From: Flavobacteriales bacterium | GTDB taxonomy: Bacteria > Bacteroidota > Bacteroidia > Flavobacteriales_C > GCA-002722245 | Direction: 5' to 3' | Assembly: GCA_002717515.1 (NCBI GenBank) | Contig: PBEC01000008.1 | Span: 62,001-126,000 of the forward strand | DNA length: 64,000 nt | In this document: piece after piece, positions 1 to 8,886 of the stretch | How positions within the stretch are numbered: the stretch's first letter is position 1 | Layout: each line of letters starts with the position of its first letter | Program-made: the position numbers and the translations under genes | Notes under the pieces: model-generated | Seen by the model: the letters and a program-made list of their open reading frames with translations, nothing else | Told to the model about the DNA's origin: nothing | Databases searched by the model: none

Positions 1-2168
1 TTTTCTAAAAACACTCCTTTGAGCTCTGATTTTAAAGTTTGAACATCGGGCACATTTTCAAAAGCCACCTTATAGGTTCTTCCCCCTGAAAAATCCGTAC
101 CCAAATCAAAACCTTTAGTAAATATAGAAGACAGTCCTATTAGGATTAATATACCTGAAGCAACGTAAAACTTCTTTCTTGACGATATTATATTGTATGT
201 TGTTTTTGTAAACCAGTCTTTGGTTTTCTCAGTAGAAAATTTGATGTTTTTTTCTTTTCCCAACAACGTGTCAAAAATCAAACGAGTAATGAATATCGCT
301 GAAAACAGAGAAGTAAAAATACCTATGATTAATGTTTGGGCAAAACTTTCAATAACCGACGTACCAAAGTACCACAAAATTATACCTGTGATTAAAGTGG
401 TTATATTAGCATCCAAAATAGCGGTGTATGCATGTTTATAGCCATCCGATATTGCAAGCTTTAAGCTTTTACCAACTTTCAATTCCTCACGAATTCGTTC
501 ATAAATCAAAACGTTTGCATCAACCGACATACCTACAGTCAAAACAATACCAGCAACACCCGGAAGGGTTAATGATATCGTTGGAGCTGCAGCAAGAACA
601 CCAATGATAATTAATATATTCGCAACCAGAGCAACATTTGCAGCCCAACCGGCTGAGCTGTAATAAAACACCATGTAAATGAGAACCAAACACAATGCAA
701 AAATAAAGGACCAAACCGCTGCATTAATGGCTTGTTGACCTAACGTTGGACCAACAAAAGTTTCCTGTACAATGTTTGCGGGCGCCGGAAATTTTCCTGC
801 ATTTAGAACATTCGCCAAATCAGAACACCATTCATATGCATTCTCCATTTTTCCAGGAGTAATTTGAGTTCTACCGTTGGGTATTGCTCCATTGCTGGCA
901 CCAGGGGCAGCATAAACCAAACCGTCCAAAACAATAGCTATAGGTTTACCATTACCGTACTGATCTCTTTGGTCATATGATTTACTGGTAATCTTCTCCC
1001 ATTTACCAGCAGCTTTTGATTTAAAATCCAAAGCGACGTAATCTTTACCATCTTGCATTTGACGAGATGCTCTTTTAATAAACTCACCTGATAAATACGC
1101 ACCCCCTGTTGATTCTTTTCTCAAAGCATAAAGCTGCAAAGCATTCGATTTTTCACCCAAATCAGTTTCAGAAGACCAAGCTAATTTTAAACGTTTATTA
1201 AAAAGTTTCTTTTCATATCCTATTTTAATAATTTCATTGACTTTGGCCGTATCTACTACTCTGAAAATACCCACACCAGCTCTATTTCCTCCTAAATCTT
1301 GATCTTTAACTTTAAGGGCGCTCAATGGGAACTGCCGTTTGGAAAGCAATTCCAAACTATCTTCTTCACCTAATCCCTCAAAATCGAGTGAATCCAGAGG
1401 GTTTGTAAAGTTGTAATAATCTCTTGCCTTTTCTTCCAAAGCTGCAAAGGATGCTTTTAAATCACTGTATGAGTAGGTATCCCATATTTCTAAATTGGCC
1501 GATCCCTGCAACAAACCTCTTACCCTTTTTATATCCTTTATACCAGGCAAATCTACAACTATCCTACCCGTATTACCTACCAATTTAATATCAGGCTGTG
1601 CTATTCCAAATTGTTTTACTCGATTTCGTAATACCTCTTTTGCCTGACCTATGGCACCCGATGCTGATTCTTCCAACATATCCAAAACCTCCTTATCGGA
1701 TGAATTCACATCAATATCTCTCTTTCCGGCGAACCACTTGGCCATAGGTTCTCCATTCATTTTCTCTTTGTAAGCTTGTTCAAAAAGCTCTACATAACCT
1801 CCGGGTTGAAGTTTCTTTAGCTCTTTTGCTCTTTGAGTGACTTCTTTAAATTTTAGAGAATTTTTAATGTTACTCCCCACTAAAGAACTTACGAGTTGGT
1901 CAACTGCTATTTCTAAGGTTACCGAAACACCTCCTCTAAGATCCAATCCCAGATTGATTTCTCTTTTTTTACATTCAATGTAGGAGTATCCCAACCAAAT
2001 CTCTTCGTCGGAGTTTTCTTTTAACCACTCTCTTGCTTCCTCAGGAGTACTTGTGATTGTTTCAGCTTCTTGCTCAAAATCTCTAGCAAAGTATGTGAAC
2101 GAAAATTCATAAAGACAAACTAACCCAATAACGGCTAATAAAATCTTGATTGCTTTTTTATTTTGCAT
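1..2168 (-). CDS. secDF: SecDF protein-export membrane protein (fused SecD-SecF), 3' end outside window
   Basis: Auxiliary subunit of the Sec translocon that uses the proton gradient to pull secreted proteins through the inner membrane. I translated the minus strand from the ATG at 2166-2168; the frame stays open to base 1, about 722 codons. A membrane anchor is followed by the SecD signature LGLDLRGG (residues about 70-77), the large periplasmic P1 region, and a membrane block containing VGMSVDANVLIYERIREE. After a short linker a second N-terminal anchor leads into the SecF signature, here DLGTDFSGG, which shows that SecD and SecF are fused as is usual in Bacteroidota. The SecF membrane block and C-terminus lie outside the window. 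No close upstream partner gene is present; the next gene is divergent at 2274. Confidence 0.96.
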   Translation of the reverse strand, partial: MQNKKAIKILLAVIGLVCLYEFSFTYFARDFEQEAETITSTPEEAREWLKENSDEEIWLGYSYIECKKREINLGLDLRGGVSVTLEIAVDQLVSSLVGSNIKNSLKFKEVTQRAKELKKLQPGGYVELFEQAYKEKMNGEPMAKWFAGKRDIDVNSSDKEVLDMLEESASGAIGQAKEVLRNRVKQFGIAQPDIKLVGNTGRIVVDLPGIKDIKRVRGLLQGSANLEIWDTYSYSDLKASFAALEEKARDYYNFTNPLDSLDFEGLGEEDSLELLSKRQFPLSALKVKDQDLGGNRAGVGIFRVVDTAKVNEIIKIGYEKKLFNKRLKLAWSSETDLGEKSNALQLYALRKESTGGAYLSGEFIKRASRQMQDGKDYVALDFKSKAAGKWEKITSKSYDQRDQYGNGKPIAIVLDGLVYAAPGASNGAIPNGRTQITPGKMENAYEWCSDLANVLNAGKFPAPANIVQETFVGPTLGQQAINAAVWSFIFALCLVLIYMVFYYSSAGWAANVALVANILIIIGVLAAAPTISLTLPGVAGIVLTVGMSVDANVLIYERIREELKVGKSLKLAISDGYKHAYTAILDANITTLITGIILWYFGTSVIESFAQTLIIGIFTSLFSAIFITRLIFDTLLGKEKNIKFSTEKTKDWFTKTTYNIISSRKKFYVASGILILIGLSSIFTKGFDLGTDFSGGRTYKVAFENVPDVQTLKSELKGVFLE

Positions 2169-2273
2169 ATTGTAATTTATTCAAATAAGACCGACAAAGA
2201 TAAATCATACCACTCGATTAACAATGATTCATTTGAGGATAATTGAGTATAATTTACTACATTTAATCATAGA

Positions 2274-4367
2274 ATGCGTATTTGTTTGACTATCAGTTTT
2301 TTACATCTTTTTAACACCTTTTCAATTGGACAATTTTCATTTGAAAGAAACTACGATGTATCGGTAACGCAAAACAACAGAACTTTAACAAGAGCCTGGG
2401 AAGGTGGTTTAAACTACCCCATCTTTAGTAATCTGGACTTCGACAACAACGGCAAACAGGACTTAATTGCTTTCGATAAAAGTGGGAATCGAATGATTCT
2501 ATTCACCAACGAGCAATTAATTTTTCAACCCATTCGTCTTGAATTATCTCTTGACAAATGGGTTCTGTTAAGAGATTTTAACTGCGATAATTTACCGGAT
2601 ATTTTTACCGGTACTTCGGGTGGCATAAGGGTATATAAGAACATTGGAAATTTCTCATTTGAATTGGAAAGTACGATACTAAAATCCAACTTGGGAGATT
2701 TTACTTCCAGTCTTTTTGTTTCCGTCGAAGACATACCTGGAATTATCGATATGGATGGTGATGGAGACTTGGATATACTCACATTTGAAAATTCAGGAAC
2801 TTACATTGAACTGCATAGAAATTTGTCGATTGAAAATTCGGGAAACTGTGGATTGGATTTCAAACTGGAATCAAGTTGCTGGGGTAACTTTTCAGAGGAT
2901 GCTACTACCAATGAAATCTACTTAAATCAAAATTGTTCTCAAAATAATTTAACAATTCTTGGGGGAGGAGAACATGCAGGTAGTACAATATCAACCATTC
3001 AGTACGAGGTTGACGCTCCAATTGATTTATTAATTGGGGATATTTCATTCAACAATTTAAACTACCTAACCAATGGAGGAAGTCAATCGGTTGGAAAAAT
3101 CACTCATATTGATGACAATTTCCCCAGTTACGACAATCCGGTTGATCTTTATATTTTCCCGTACGCTTCACATGTTGATGTAAATCAAGATTCAAAAAAA
3201 GACCTCTTAATCACAAGTACCAATTCTTTAATTGGTAACAATAAGGAAATTTCCTACTACAAAAATATTGGTATTTATCAAGACACATTTTCATTTCAAA
3301 CCAACTCATTCCTTATTGAGGATATGTTGGATTTTGGAACAGGAGCCTATCCTGTATGGGTTGATGAAAATCAAGACGGTTTAAAAGATATTTTAGTAGG
3401 AAATAACGCAAATAACAAGAACGGTAACCGAAAGGCTACATTAAGCCTTCTTCGAAATGTAGGCACACAAAATGATCCGTCCTTTGAACTTATTACCGAA
3501 GATTATTTAAATTTTTCATCCTACGATGAACAGTATTTATACCCTGCAGTAGGGGATTTAGATAAAGACGGCGATGACGATTTACTTTTGGGACTTCAAA
3601 ACGGTAAAATTCTCTATTTAAATAACCAAGCACAAGCTTACATGCCTTATGATTTAACTATTGCTTCAGCAGAATTTGAAAACATCGATGTAGGAAATTA
3701 TGCCGCACCTGTTTTATTTGATGTAAACGGAGATTCTGCTATTGACCTTACTGTTGGCGAACAAAATGGAAGCTTATTTTATTTTGAAAATCAAAGCGAG
3801 GAAAATTATGATTATTCCCTTGTAGTAGAGAACTTTGGAGAAGTTTCTACTCAAAATTTTTCTGAAGGTATTTTTTTCGGTTACTCAACGCCCTATTTTT
3901 TTAATCATAATGGGAGTTTAAATTTACTTGTAGGTGGAGAATCGGGAAAAACTCAAGGATATATGAGTATCGAGGATGAAATTTCCTCGACACTTCAACT
4001 TGATTTTTCTGACTTTTACAATACTCAAGATGGTGGATTCAGCAAACCCCTAATCGGCGATTTAAATGGAGACCATAACCCTGAACTCATTATAGGCAAC
4101 CAATCTGGGGGATTGGCTCTATACATAGGATTAGATCCTGAAAACACTAATGAAATTAAAACATCACAAGAAGTTCATTTTGAAATTTTTGAAAATACAT
4201 TAAAACTTCACCTTGAAAGTATTCAAAAAATTGAATTAATGGATTTGAATGGAAAATTAATAACTACTTCCCAAAAAAATCAAATTTTTCTTCCTGAAAC
4301 AAGGGGTGTGTTCTTCGTTATCGCAGAAACTTCCTCTGAGAGAATTACAATTAAAATTTTACGCTAA
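2274..4367 (+). CDS. Secreted FG-GAP/VCBS repeat protein with T9SS C-terminal sorting domain
   Basis: A 697-aa predicted surface or extracellular protein. Residues 1-20 form a signal peptide ending near FSIGQ. The body contains several calcium-binding FG-GAP/VCBS-type motifs of the form DxDxDGxxD: DFDNNGKQDL near residue 56, DMDGDGDLD near 160, DENQDGLKD near 362, DLDKDGDDD near 430 and DVNGDSAID near 483. These fit a beta-propeller of the integrin-alpha type. The last 75 residues have the beta-sandwich pattern of a type A T9SS sorting domain, with an 'IELMDLNGKLI' strand and a final short IKILR strand. I infer export by the Sec and then the type IX system. The substrate or ligand is unknown. 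Its stop codon directly abuts that of the convergent gene at 4368. Confidence 0.85.
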   Translation: MRICLTISFLHLFNTFSIGQFSFERNYDVSVTQNNRTLTRAWEGGLNYPIFSNLDFDNNGKQDLIAFDKSGNRMILFTNEQLIFQPIRLELSLDKWVLLRDFNCDNLPDIFTGTSGGIRVYKNIGNFSFELESTILKSNLGDFTSSLFVSVEDIPGIIDMDGDGDLDILTFENSGTYIELHRNLSIENSGNCGLDFKLESSCWGNFSEDATTNEIYLNQNCSQNNLTILGGGEHAGSTISTIQYEVDAPIDLLIGDISFNNLNYLTNGGSQSVGKITHIDDNFPSYDNPVDLYIFPYASHVDVNQDSKKDLLITSTNSLIGNNKEISYYKNIGIYQDTFSFQTNSFLIEDMLDFGTGAYPVWVDENQDGLKDILVGNNANNKNGNRKATLSLLRNVGTQNDPSFELITEDYLNFSSYDEQYLYPAVGDLDKDGDDDLLLGLQNGKILYLNNQAQAYMPYDLTIASAEFENIDVGNYAAPVLFDVNGDSAIDLTVGEQNGSLFYFENQSEENYDYSLVVENFGEVSTQNFSEGIFFGYSTPYFFNHNGSLNLLVGGESGKTQGYMSIEDEISSTLQLDFSDFYNTQDGGFSKPLIGDLNGDHNPELIIGNQSGGLALYIGLDPENTNEIKTSQEVHFEIFENTLKLHLESIQKIELMDLNGKLITTSQKNQIFLPETRGVFFVIAETSSERITIKILR

Positions 4368-5069
4368 TCAAAAATTATGGTAGAAAGATAAAAAACCTCC
4401 AAAGGTTCCCGTTTGCATGAATGGATTCCAAATTTGAGGATTGTGGACAGTATTATCTACCCACGGCTGAATCCATTTAATCTCTGCAGAAAGTCTTGAT
4501 GCGCCTGGCCCCATACTTAATCCAATGTGGGGCGAAAACAATAAATCATCCGCAAAAGGTGTTTTTAAATCAAAATCGGAAATCACATTATAGTGAGTTT
4601 GAAATCCACCATAAAGAAACATACTCCATTTAGGATCTCCTGGACAATCACAAAAGTAATGAGGATCACTCATAAAGTGCCAATATAGATTTGCATCAAA
4701 TTGAGGGAAAAAAGTAAAGCCTCCGTCATGACTATCGGTCATTGCATTGGCTACAAAATTTGTTGTAAAGCCTATCTTTTTTTTACTCCACCATTTCCAC
4801 TCTTTTAAAGCACCAATCTCTATTGCGTAAAAACCATCCAAAAGCGAAGAGAGTTGAAGCCCCCCAAAATAAGTTAAACTCTTCGATTTTCCTTTAGCAT
4901 AGGTAAAACTTAGAAAAGGTGCAGGAGTAATGATTCCCCTCTCTTCAATTATTGGACCTCCAAAGGAAACACTAATGGACTTTTCCTTTTTTGTTAAAGG
5001 AACAACATAACGAGAAGGTGAACAGCTCACCACAAATAAAACACTCAGTATAAAGACTAAATTTTTCAA
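4368..5069 (-). CDS. Predicted outer-membrane lipoprotein, unknown function
   Basis: A 233-aa protein with a lipoprotein signal peptide: an n-region MKN, a hydrophobic core, and a lipobox ending VVSC at about residue 16. The mature part has alternating aromatic and glycine-rich strands with many Trp, Tyr and Phe residues and ends in a Phe (FYHNF), as small outer-membrane barrels do. A small cluster of cysteines lies in the segment HYFCDCPGDP. I do not recognise a named family. It starts inside the end of the Nudix gene (4-bp overlap), so it is the last gene of that transcription unit. Its stop abuts that of the convergent FG-GAP gene, leaving no room for an intergenic terminator. Confidence 0.7.
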   Translation of the reverse strand: MKNLVFILSVLFVVSCSPSRYVVPLTKKEKSISVSFGGPIIEERGIITPAPFLSFTYAKGKSKSLTYFGGLQLSSLLDGFYAIEIGALKEWKWWSKKKIGFTTNFVANAMTDSHDGGFTFFPQFDANLYWHFMSDPHYFCDCPGDPKWSMFLYGGFQTHYNVISDFDLKTPFADDLLFSPHIGLSMGPGASRLSAEIKWIQPWVDNTVHNPQIWNPFMQTGTFGGFLSFYHNF

Positions 5070-5497
5070 TTGATTAATTTTTCAATAACAATTTTATCAA
5101 TTGGAAAAGTAACATCATCCCTGGATAATTCATTTAATTTTAACCACCTGAAGCATTGGGGTTCATTGGTTTCAAATAAAAAAGGAATTTCGGTAGTTTT
5201 TATTTCACCTTTCTTTAGCACAACCTTATAATAAATACTTACTAGTTGCTGTTGTTCATTAAAAGACGAAACTTGATAAAAATCATTAATGTAAAAGAGA
5301 TTTTGAACCTCCACGGTTACATTCAATTCTTCTTTAAATTCACGAATTAGACACTCCTTAATTCCCTCTCCAAATTCTAATCCTCCACCGGGAAACTTTG
5401 TCATTCTAATTCCGCTACGTACTTCATCGGTCACCAAAACTTTTCCCGCCTGAATCAGCACGCCATAAACTCTGATATTAAAACAAGATGGAATCAT
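5066..5497 (-). CDS. NUDIX hydrolase
   Basis: A 143-aa Nudix-fold pyrophosphohydrolase. The Nudix box is visible at about residues 37-60: G-G-L-E-F-G-E, then seven residues, then REFKEELNV. It matches the consensus except that the Gly near the end (EExGU) is Asn. The catalytic glutamates of REFKEE are intact, so activity on a nucleoside-diphosphate-linked substrate is expected, but the substrate cannot be read from the sequence. The start ATG overlaps the stop of mnmD by 4 bp and its own stop overlaps the start of the lipoprotein gene by 4 bp, indicating translational coupling in one operon. Confidence 0.9.
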   Translation of the reverse strand: MIPSCFNIRVYGVLIQAGKVLVTDEVRSGIRMTKFPGGGLEFGEGIKECLIREFKEELNVTVEVQNLFYINDFYQVSSFNEQQQLVSIYYKVVLKKGEIKTTEIPFLFETNEPQCFRWLKLNELSRDDVTFPIDKIVIEKLIN

Positions 5498-6168
5498 AAT
5501 TTTCGGGCTCTTAACATTTCTCTTTTACCCGGTGGACCAGGAACTTTTTCAACAGAAAAACCTGCCTCAATCATATTTCTTTTGGCTTGTCCCTGACAAC
5601 AATAGGTGACTAGAAGAGAATTTTTATTCATGATTTCATACATCTTTTTAAAAACAGATACTGTCCAGAGTTCAGGTTGCTTATTTGGAGCGAAAGCGTC
5701 AAAAAAAACGACATCAAAACCACCTGGAAGAACGTCTTTGAGTATATCTAAATTTAATTTTTTCAAATAAAAACTCTTAGATACTTTGTTCAGTTCATTC
5801 CAGGGCGTTGAATAAATTTTTTCATAGATTTCTATTTCATTAACGCTGATTCCATAGTTTAATTGGTCAAACTCCTCCTTGGATACAGGATATTTTTCTA
5901 TTGAAGTATAATGAAGATTACATGAATTAATTTTTGCCCATTTTGCCGATAACAATGCGTTTAAACCCGTACCAAACCCAACTTCAAACACATTGACTAA
6001 TGAGGCTTTTTGTTTCATAAATTCATCTAAGCCCATCTTTAAAAAAACATGATTGGCTTCATTTACGGCTCCGTGTATGGAATGATAATGCTCATTAAGC
6101 TCAGGAACAACTAAAGTGTGAGAACCATCGTTTGTTTTAATTATTTTTCTATTTTTTGATAAGTCCAA
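5494..6168 (-). CDS. mnmD: tRNA U34 5-methylaminomethyl-2-thiouridine methyltransferase MnmD-type
   Basis: A 224-aa SAM-dependent methyltransferase equivalent to the N-terminal half of MnmC. It is expected to methylate 5-aminomethyl(-2-thio)uridine at the wobble position of tRNAs in the cytoplasm. Visible signatures are the SAM-binding loop EVGFGTGLNA (about residues 62-71), the acidic motif FFDAFAPNKQPELW (about 155-168) and the family hallmark PGPPGKREMLRA near the C-terminus. The FAD-dependent oxidase half of MnmC is absent, so this is the stand-alone form. It begins directly after the stop of the 160-aa conserved gene and overlaps the Nudix gene by 4 bp. Confidence 0.93.
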   Translation of the reverse strand: MDLSKNRKIIKTNDGSHTLVVPELNEHYHSIHGAVNEANHVFLKMGLDEFMKQKASLVNVFEVGFGTGLNALLSAKWAKINSCNLHYTSIEKYPVSKEEFDQLNYGISVNEIEIYEKIYSTPWNELNKVSKSFYLKKLNLDILKDVLPGGFDVVFFDAFAPNKQPELWTVSVFKKMYEIMNKNSLLVTYCCQGQAKRNMIEAGFSVEKVPGPPGKREMLRARKL

Positions 6169-6651
6169 CTAGAACAAATTAATATGCCAGGAATCTTTTG
6201 CTTTAGTTTCCCAATTGGAAACAAATTCTCCACGACTTTGTACCAAATTATTAAATACGATCAAATCTTTATTAAATTCTCCCGATCGAACTTTTTCCTG
6301 AAAATCACCCATTTTTATATTCAAAATTGAATCTCCAATTTTGTAGGCTAAATTCATCTTATCCAACATTTCAACCGAAAACTTTTCTTCAATTAACTTC
6401 ATAAGAGCAACCGATTTATCAATGGAACAGCCTGTTACCTCTTGATATGATTCATCTACAAAAACAACAACAAACTGATTATAATAAACCTCTATTGCAC
6501 TTTTGAGTTTCTTTCCGTGCGCTTCCCAACTTAAATTAAATTTAGAAAGCTCTTCCTTCAAATCAACCAGTTCAGTATTTAAAAACGCTCTATTGGATTG
6601 GTAAACCCAAACCCTTGATGAATCGGGTAAATTATTTGCTATTACAACCAT
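6169..6651 (-). CDS. Conserved Bacteroidota protein of unknown function
   Basis: A 160-aa soluble protein with no signal peptide and no membrane segment. From memory it belongs to a small family widespread in Bacteroidota, recognisable by PDSSRVWVYQSNR near the N-terminus, a WEAHGK motif near residue 43 and a TGCSIDKSV motif near residue 72. Members are often labelled 'ABC transporter ATPase' in databases, but there is no Walker A, Walker B or LSGGQ motif here, so that name is not supported. The single conserved Cys inside GCSID and the adjacent acidic residues could be functional, but this is a guess. It is translationally adjacent to mnmD (stop next to start). Confidence 0.75.
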   Translation of the reverse strand: MVVIANNLPDSSRVWVYQSNRAFLNTELVDLKEELSKFNLSWEAHGKKLKSAIEVYYNQFVVVFVDESYQEVTGCSIDKSVALMKLIEEKFSVEMLDKMNLAYKIGDSILNIKMGDFQEKVRSGEFNKDLIVFNNLVQSRGEFVSNWETKAKDSWHINLF

Positions 6652-6728
6652 GACTTAAAGTTAATCATTTTAAAAGATTACCAGAAGCTTGTCATCGATG
6701 AGTAAAATCAAAAACTATTACAATTGGC

Positions 6729-7517
6729 TTATAAATCAGAGGCTTTAGCAACTAATTCAGCCAAATCCAAAACCTTTACCTGATGACTTCTGTTTTTTAA
6801 CTTAACGCCATCCGTTATCATTGTGTTGCAAAATGGACAACCTGTTGCAATTACATTGGGATCTAACTCAAGAGCTTCCTCAGTGCGATCAATATTGATT
6901 TCTTTATTTCCCTTTTCTGCTTCTTTAAACATTTGTGCACCACCAGCACCACAGCACAGTCCTTTTTGCCTGCTTCTCTTCATTTCGGCAAGTTCTACAT
7001 CAAGTTTCTCAATAAGACTTCTTGGAGCATCATAAATATTATTTGACCTTCCAAGATAGCAAGGATCGTGATACGTAATTCTTTTTCCTTTAAACTCTCC
7101 ACCTTCTACTTTTACCTTTCCCTGGTCTATGAGTTGTTGAATAAATTGTGTGTGGTGCATAACTTCATACCTCCCTCCCAGTTCAGGATACTCATTTTTA
7201 AGTGTATTGAAACAATGAGGACATGTGGTAACAATTTTTTGAATTTCATATCCATTAAGAACTTGTATGTTCATAAGAGCTTGCATTTGAAACAGAAACT
7301 CATTCCCAGCTCTCTTGGCGGGATCGCCAGTACAAGATTCCTCCTGACCCAAAACAGCGTATTTTGTACCAACCTTATTTAAAATTTTAGTAAATGATCG
7401 TGTGATTTTCTTTGCTCTATCGTCAAAACTACCTGCACATCCTACCCAAAACAAAACGTCCGGCTTTTCTCCCTTTGCAGCATAATCAGCCATTGTTGAT
7501 ATTTGTAAATTTGCCAT
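6729..7517 (-). CDS. CCG-domain (Fe-S)-binding oxidoreductase subunit, HdrB/DsrK-C-terminal-like
   Basis: A 262-aa cytoplasmic protein with two cysteine-rich (CCG) repeats as in heterodisulfide reductase HdrB/HdrD, glycolate oxidase GlcF and DsrK. The second repeat is complete: a Cys in the PCYLGR segment, then LCCGAGGAQM, then CPFC. The first is degenerate: GCAGSF, then ESCTGDPA where CCG would be expected, then CPHC. It should bind a non-cubane or 4Fe-4S cluster and act in thiol/disulfide or quinone-linked electron transfer. Its start is 3 bp after the stop of the membrane 4Fe-4S gene, so the two almost certainly form one complex. The electron donor and acceptor are not known from the sequence. 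Confidence 0.88.
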   Translation of the reverse strand: MANLQISTMADYAAKGEKPDVLFWVGCAGSFDDRAKKITRSFTKILNKVGTKYAVLGQEESCTGDPAKRAGNEFLFQMQALMNIQVLNGYEIQKIVTTCPHCFNTLKNEYPELGGRYEVMHHTQFIQQLIDQGKVKVEGGEFKGKRITYHDPCYLGRSNNIYDAPRSLIEKLDVELAEMKRSRQKGLCCGAGGAQMFKEAEKGNKEINIDRTEEALELDPNVIATGCPFCNTMITDGVKLKNRSHQVKVLDLAELVAKASDL

Positions 7518-7520
7518 ATT

Positions 7521-8855
7521 CTAATCTTCTTCGGTAGCCCATTTGAATCTATCCGCTGACGGAAAAGCCCATGGTGCTCCATTATTTTCTACATTTCCAA
7601 ACATTATATTTAATTCGTTAGGTGCCTGTGATTGCTCCATGACCAAATACCTCCTCAAGTCGACAATAACCGTTAAAGGATTTATATTAACAGGACAAGC
7701 CTCGACACAAGCATTACATGATGTACAGGCCCAAAGCTCTTCAGGAGTTATGTAATCATTAATTAAGCCTTTACCATCACTATCCGAATCAGATTTATCC
7801 AAAAATTTCCCCAACTCTTCAGTTCGATCTCTAACATCCATCATAATTTTTCTGGGAGACAATAATTTACCGGTTTGATTCGCCGGGCATTGATCTGTAC
7901 ATCTTCCACATTCAGTACAAGTGTAAGCATCCATTATACTCTTCCAAGAGAGATCAGAAACGTCTTTTGCTCCAAAAGGCATAGGGGATGAATCATGTTG
8001 ATCCGAATCTGAAGGTGTTGCGTAAGGATCTGCATTGGGGTCCATCATTAACTCCACTTCTTTTTTTACACTTTGCATGTTGTCCAACTGACCTTTGGGA
8101 GTAAGTTTGGCATAGTACACATTTGGAAAAGCCAGAATAATGTGAAAATGCTTAGAGAAAGGTAAGTAGTTTAAAAAAGCCAATATTCCGATAATATGAA
8201 ACCACCAGCAACCTCTTTCAATAAGAATTAATGAATCAATACTCAAATTATCCAAAAATGGACTTATAAAACTACTTATTGGGTAGGAACCTGCCTTGAT
8301 ATAATAGTCGTATTCATTTATTTGCAATTGCAAATCGGCTGCATTCATCATTAAAAAGGCAGACATCAATACAATTTCCGCATATAAAATTATAAGAGCA
8401 TCCTTTTTAGGCCATGATGTCATTTCAACTCCACTAAAACGTTTTATTCTCTTGGAAAGTCTCCTCAAAAGCAATGCCACGCAAGCCAGTAAAACACCAA
8501 AAGCTAAAATTTCAAAGGATGCTATTAAAAAATTATAAAACGGTCCAAGCAAACCTGCAAAAACACGATGAGTTCCAAAAACACCATCGATTACAATCTC
8601 AAGAACCTCAATATTTATGATAACAAATCCTAAATAAACTACAATATGTAATGCCCCAGCTACTGGTTTTTTAACCATTTTTCCCTGACCAATAGCGACA
8701 AGGCACATCTGTTTAAATCTATTTGCTTTGTTGTCACTTCTATCTTCAGGACGTCCAAGAAATATATTTCTTCTGATTTTTTTTACTCTGAAGAAAAAAA
8801 TTAGTGACGTAGATAGAAGTATAACCGAAAAAAAAATGTTCGAAATGTATGGCAT
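7521..8855 (-). CDS. Membrane-anchored 4Fe-4S dicluster protein, NarI/DsrM-like N-terminus
   Basis: A 444-aa protein. The N-terminal ~250 residues hold about five or six hydrophobic segments with histidines suited to b-type haem ligation (GALHIVVYLGF near residue 67; WWFHIIGIL and SKHFHII near 215-235), resembling the NarI/DsrM fold. The C-terminal part carries two ferredoxin-type motifs, CTECGRCTDQCP (about 315-326) and CTSCNACVEACP (about 370-381). The layout corresponds to a DsrM fused to the ferredoxin part of DsrK, with the CCG part encoded by the next gene. I infer a quinone-interacting electron-transfer complex in the inner membrane. It lies 31 bp downstream of the MCE-domain gene. Confidence 0.88.
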   Translation of the reverse strand: MPYISNIFFSVILLSTSLIFFFRVKKIRRNIFLGRPEDRSDNKANRFKQMCLVAIGQGKMVKKPVAGALHIVVYLGFVIINIEVLEIVIDGVFGTHRVFAGLLGPFYNFLIASFEILAFGVLLACVALLLRRLSKRIKRFSGVEMTSWPKKDALIILYAEIVLMSAFLMMNAADLQLQINEYDYYIKAGSYPISSFISPFLDNLSIDSLILIERGCWWFHIIGILAFLNYLPFSKHFHIILAFPNVYYAKLTPKGQLDNMQSVKKEVELMMDPNADPYATPSDSDQHDSSPMPFGAKDVSDLSWKSIMDAYTCTECGRCTDQCPANQTGKLLSPRKIMMDVRDRTEELGKFLDKSDSDSDGKGLINDYITPEELWACTSCNACVEACPVNINPLTVIVDLRRYLVMEQSQAPNELNIMFGNVENNGAPWAFPSADRFKWATEED

Positions 8856-8886
8856 GAAACGAAATAATCTCTTTTATCTATTAAGA

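Noticed and set aside
6169..6651. ABC transporter ATPase label for the 160-aa protein
   Set aside because: No Walker A, Walker B or signature motif.
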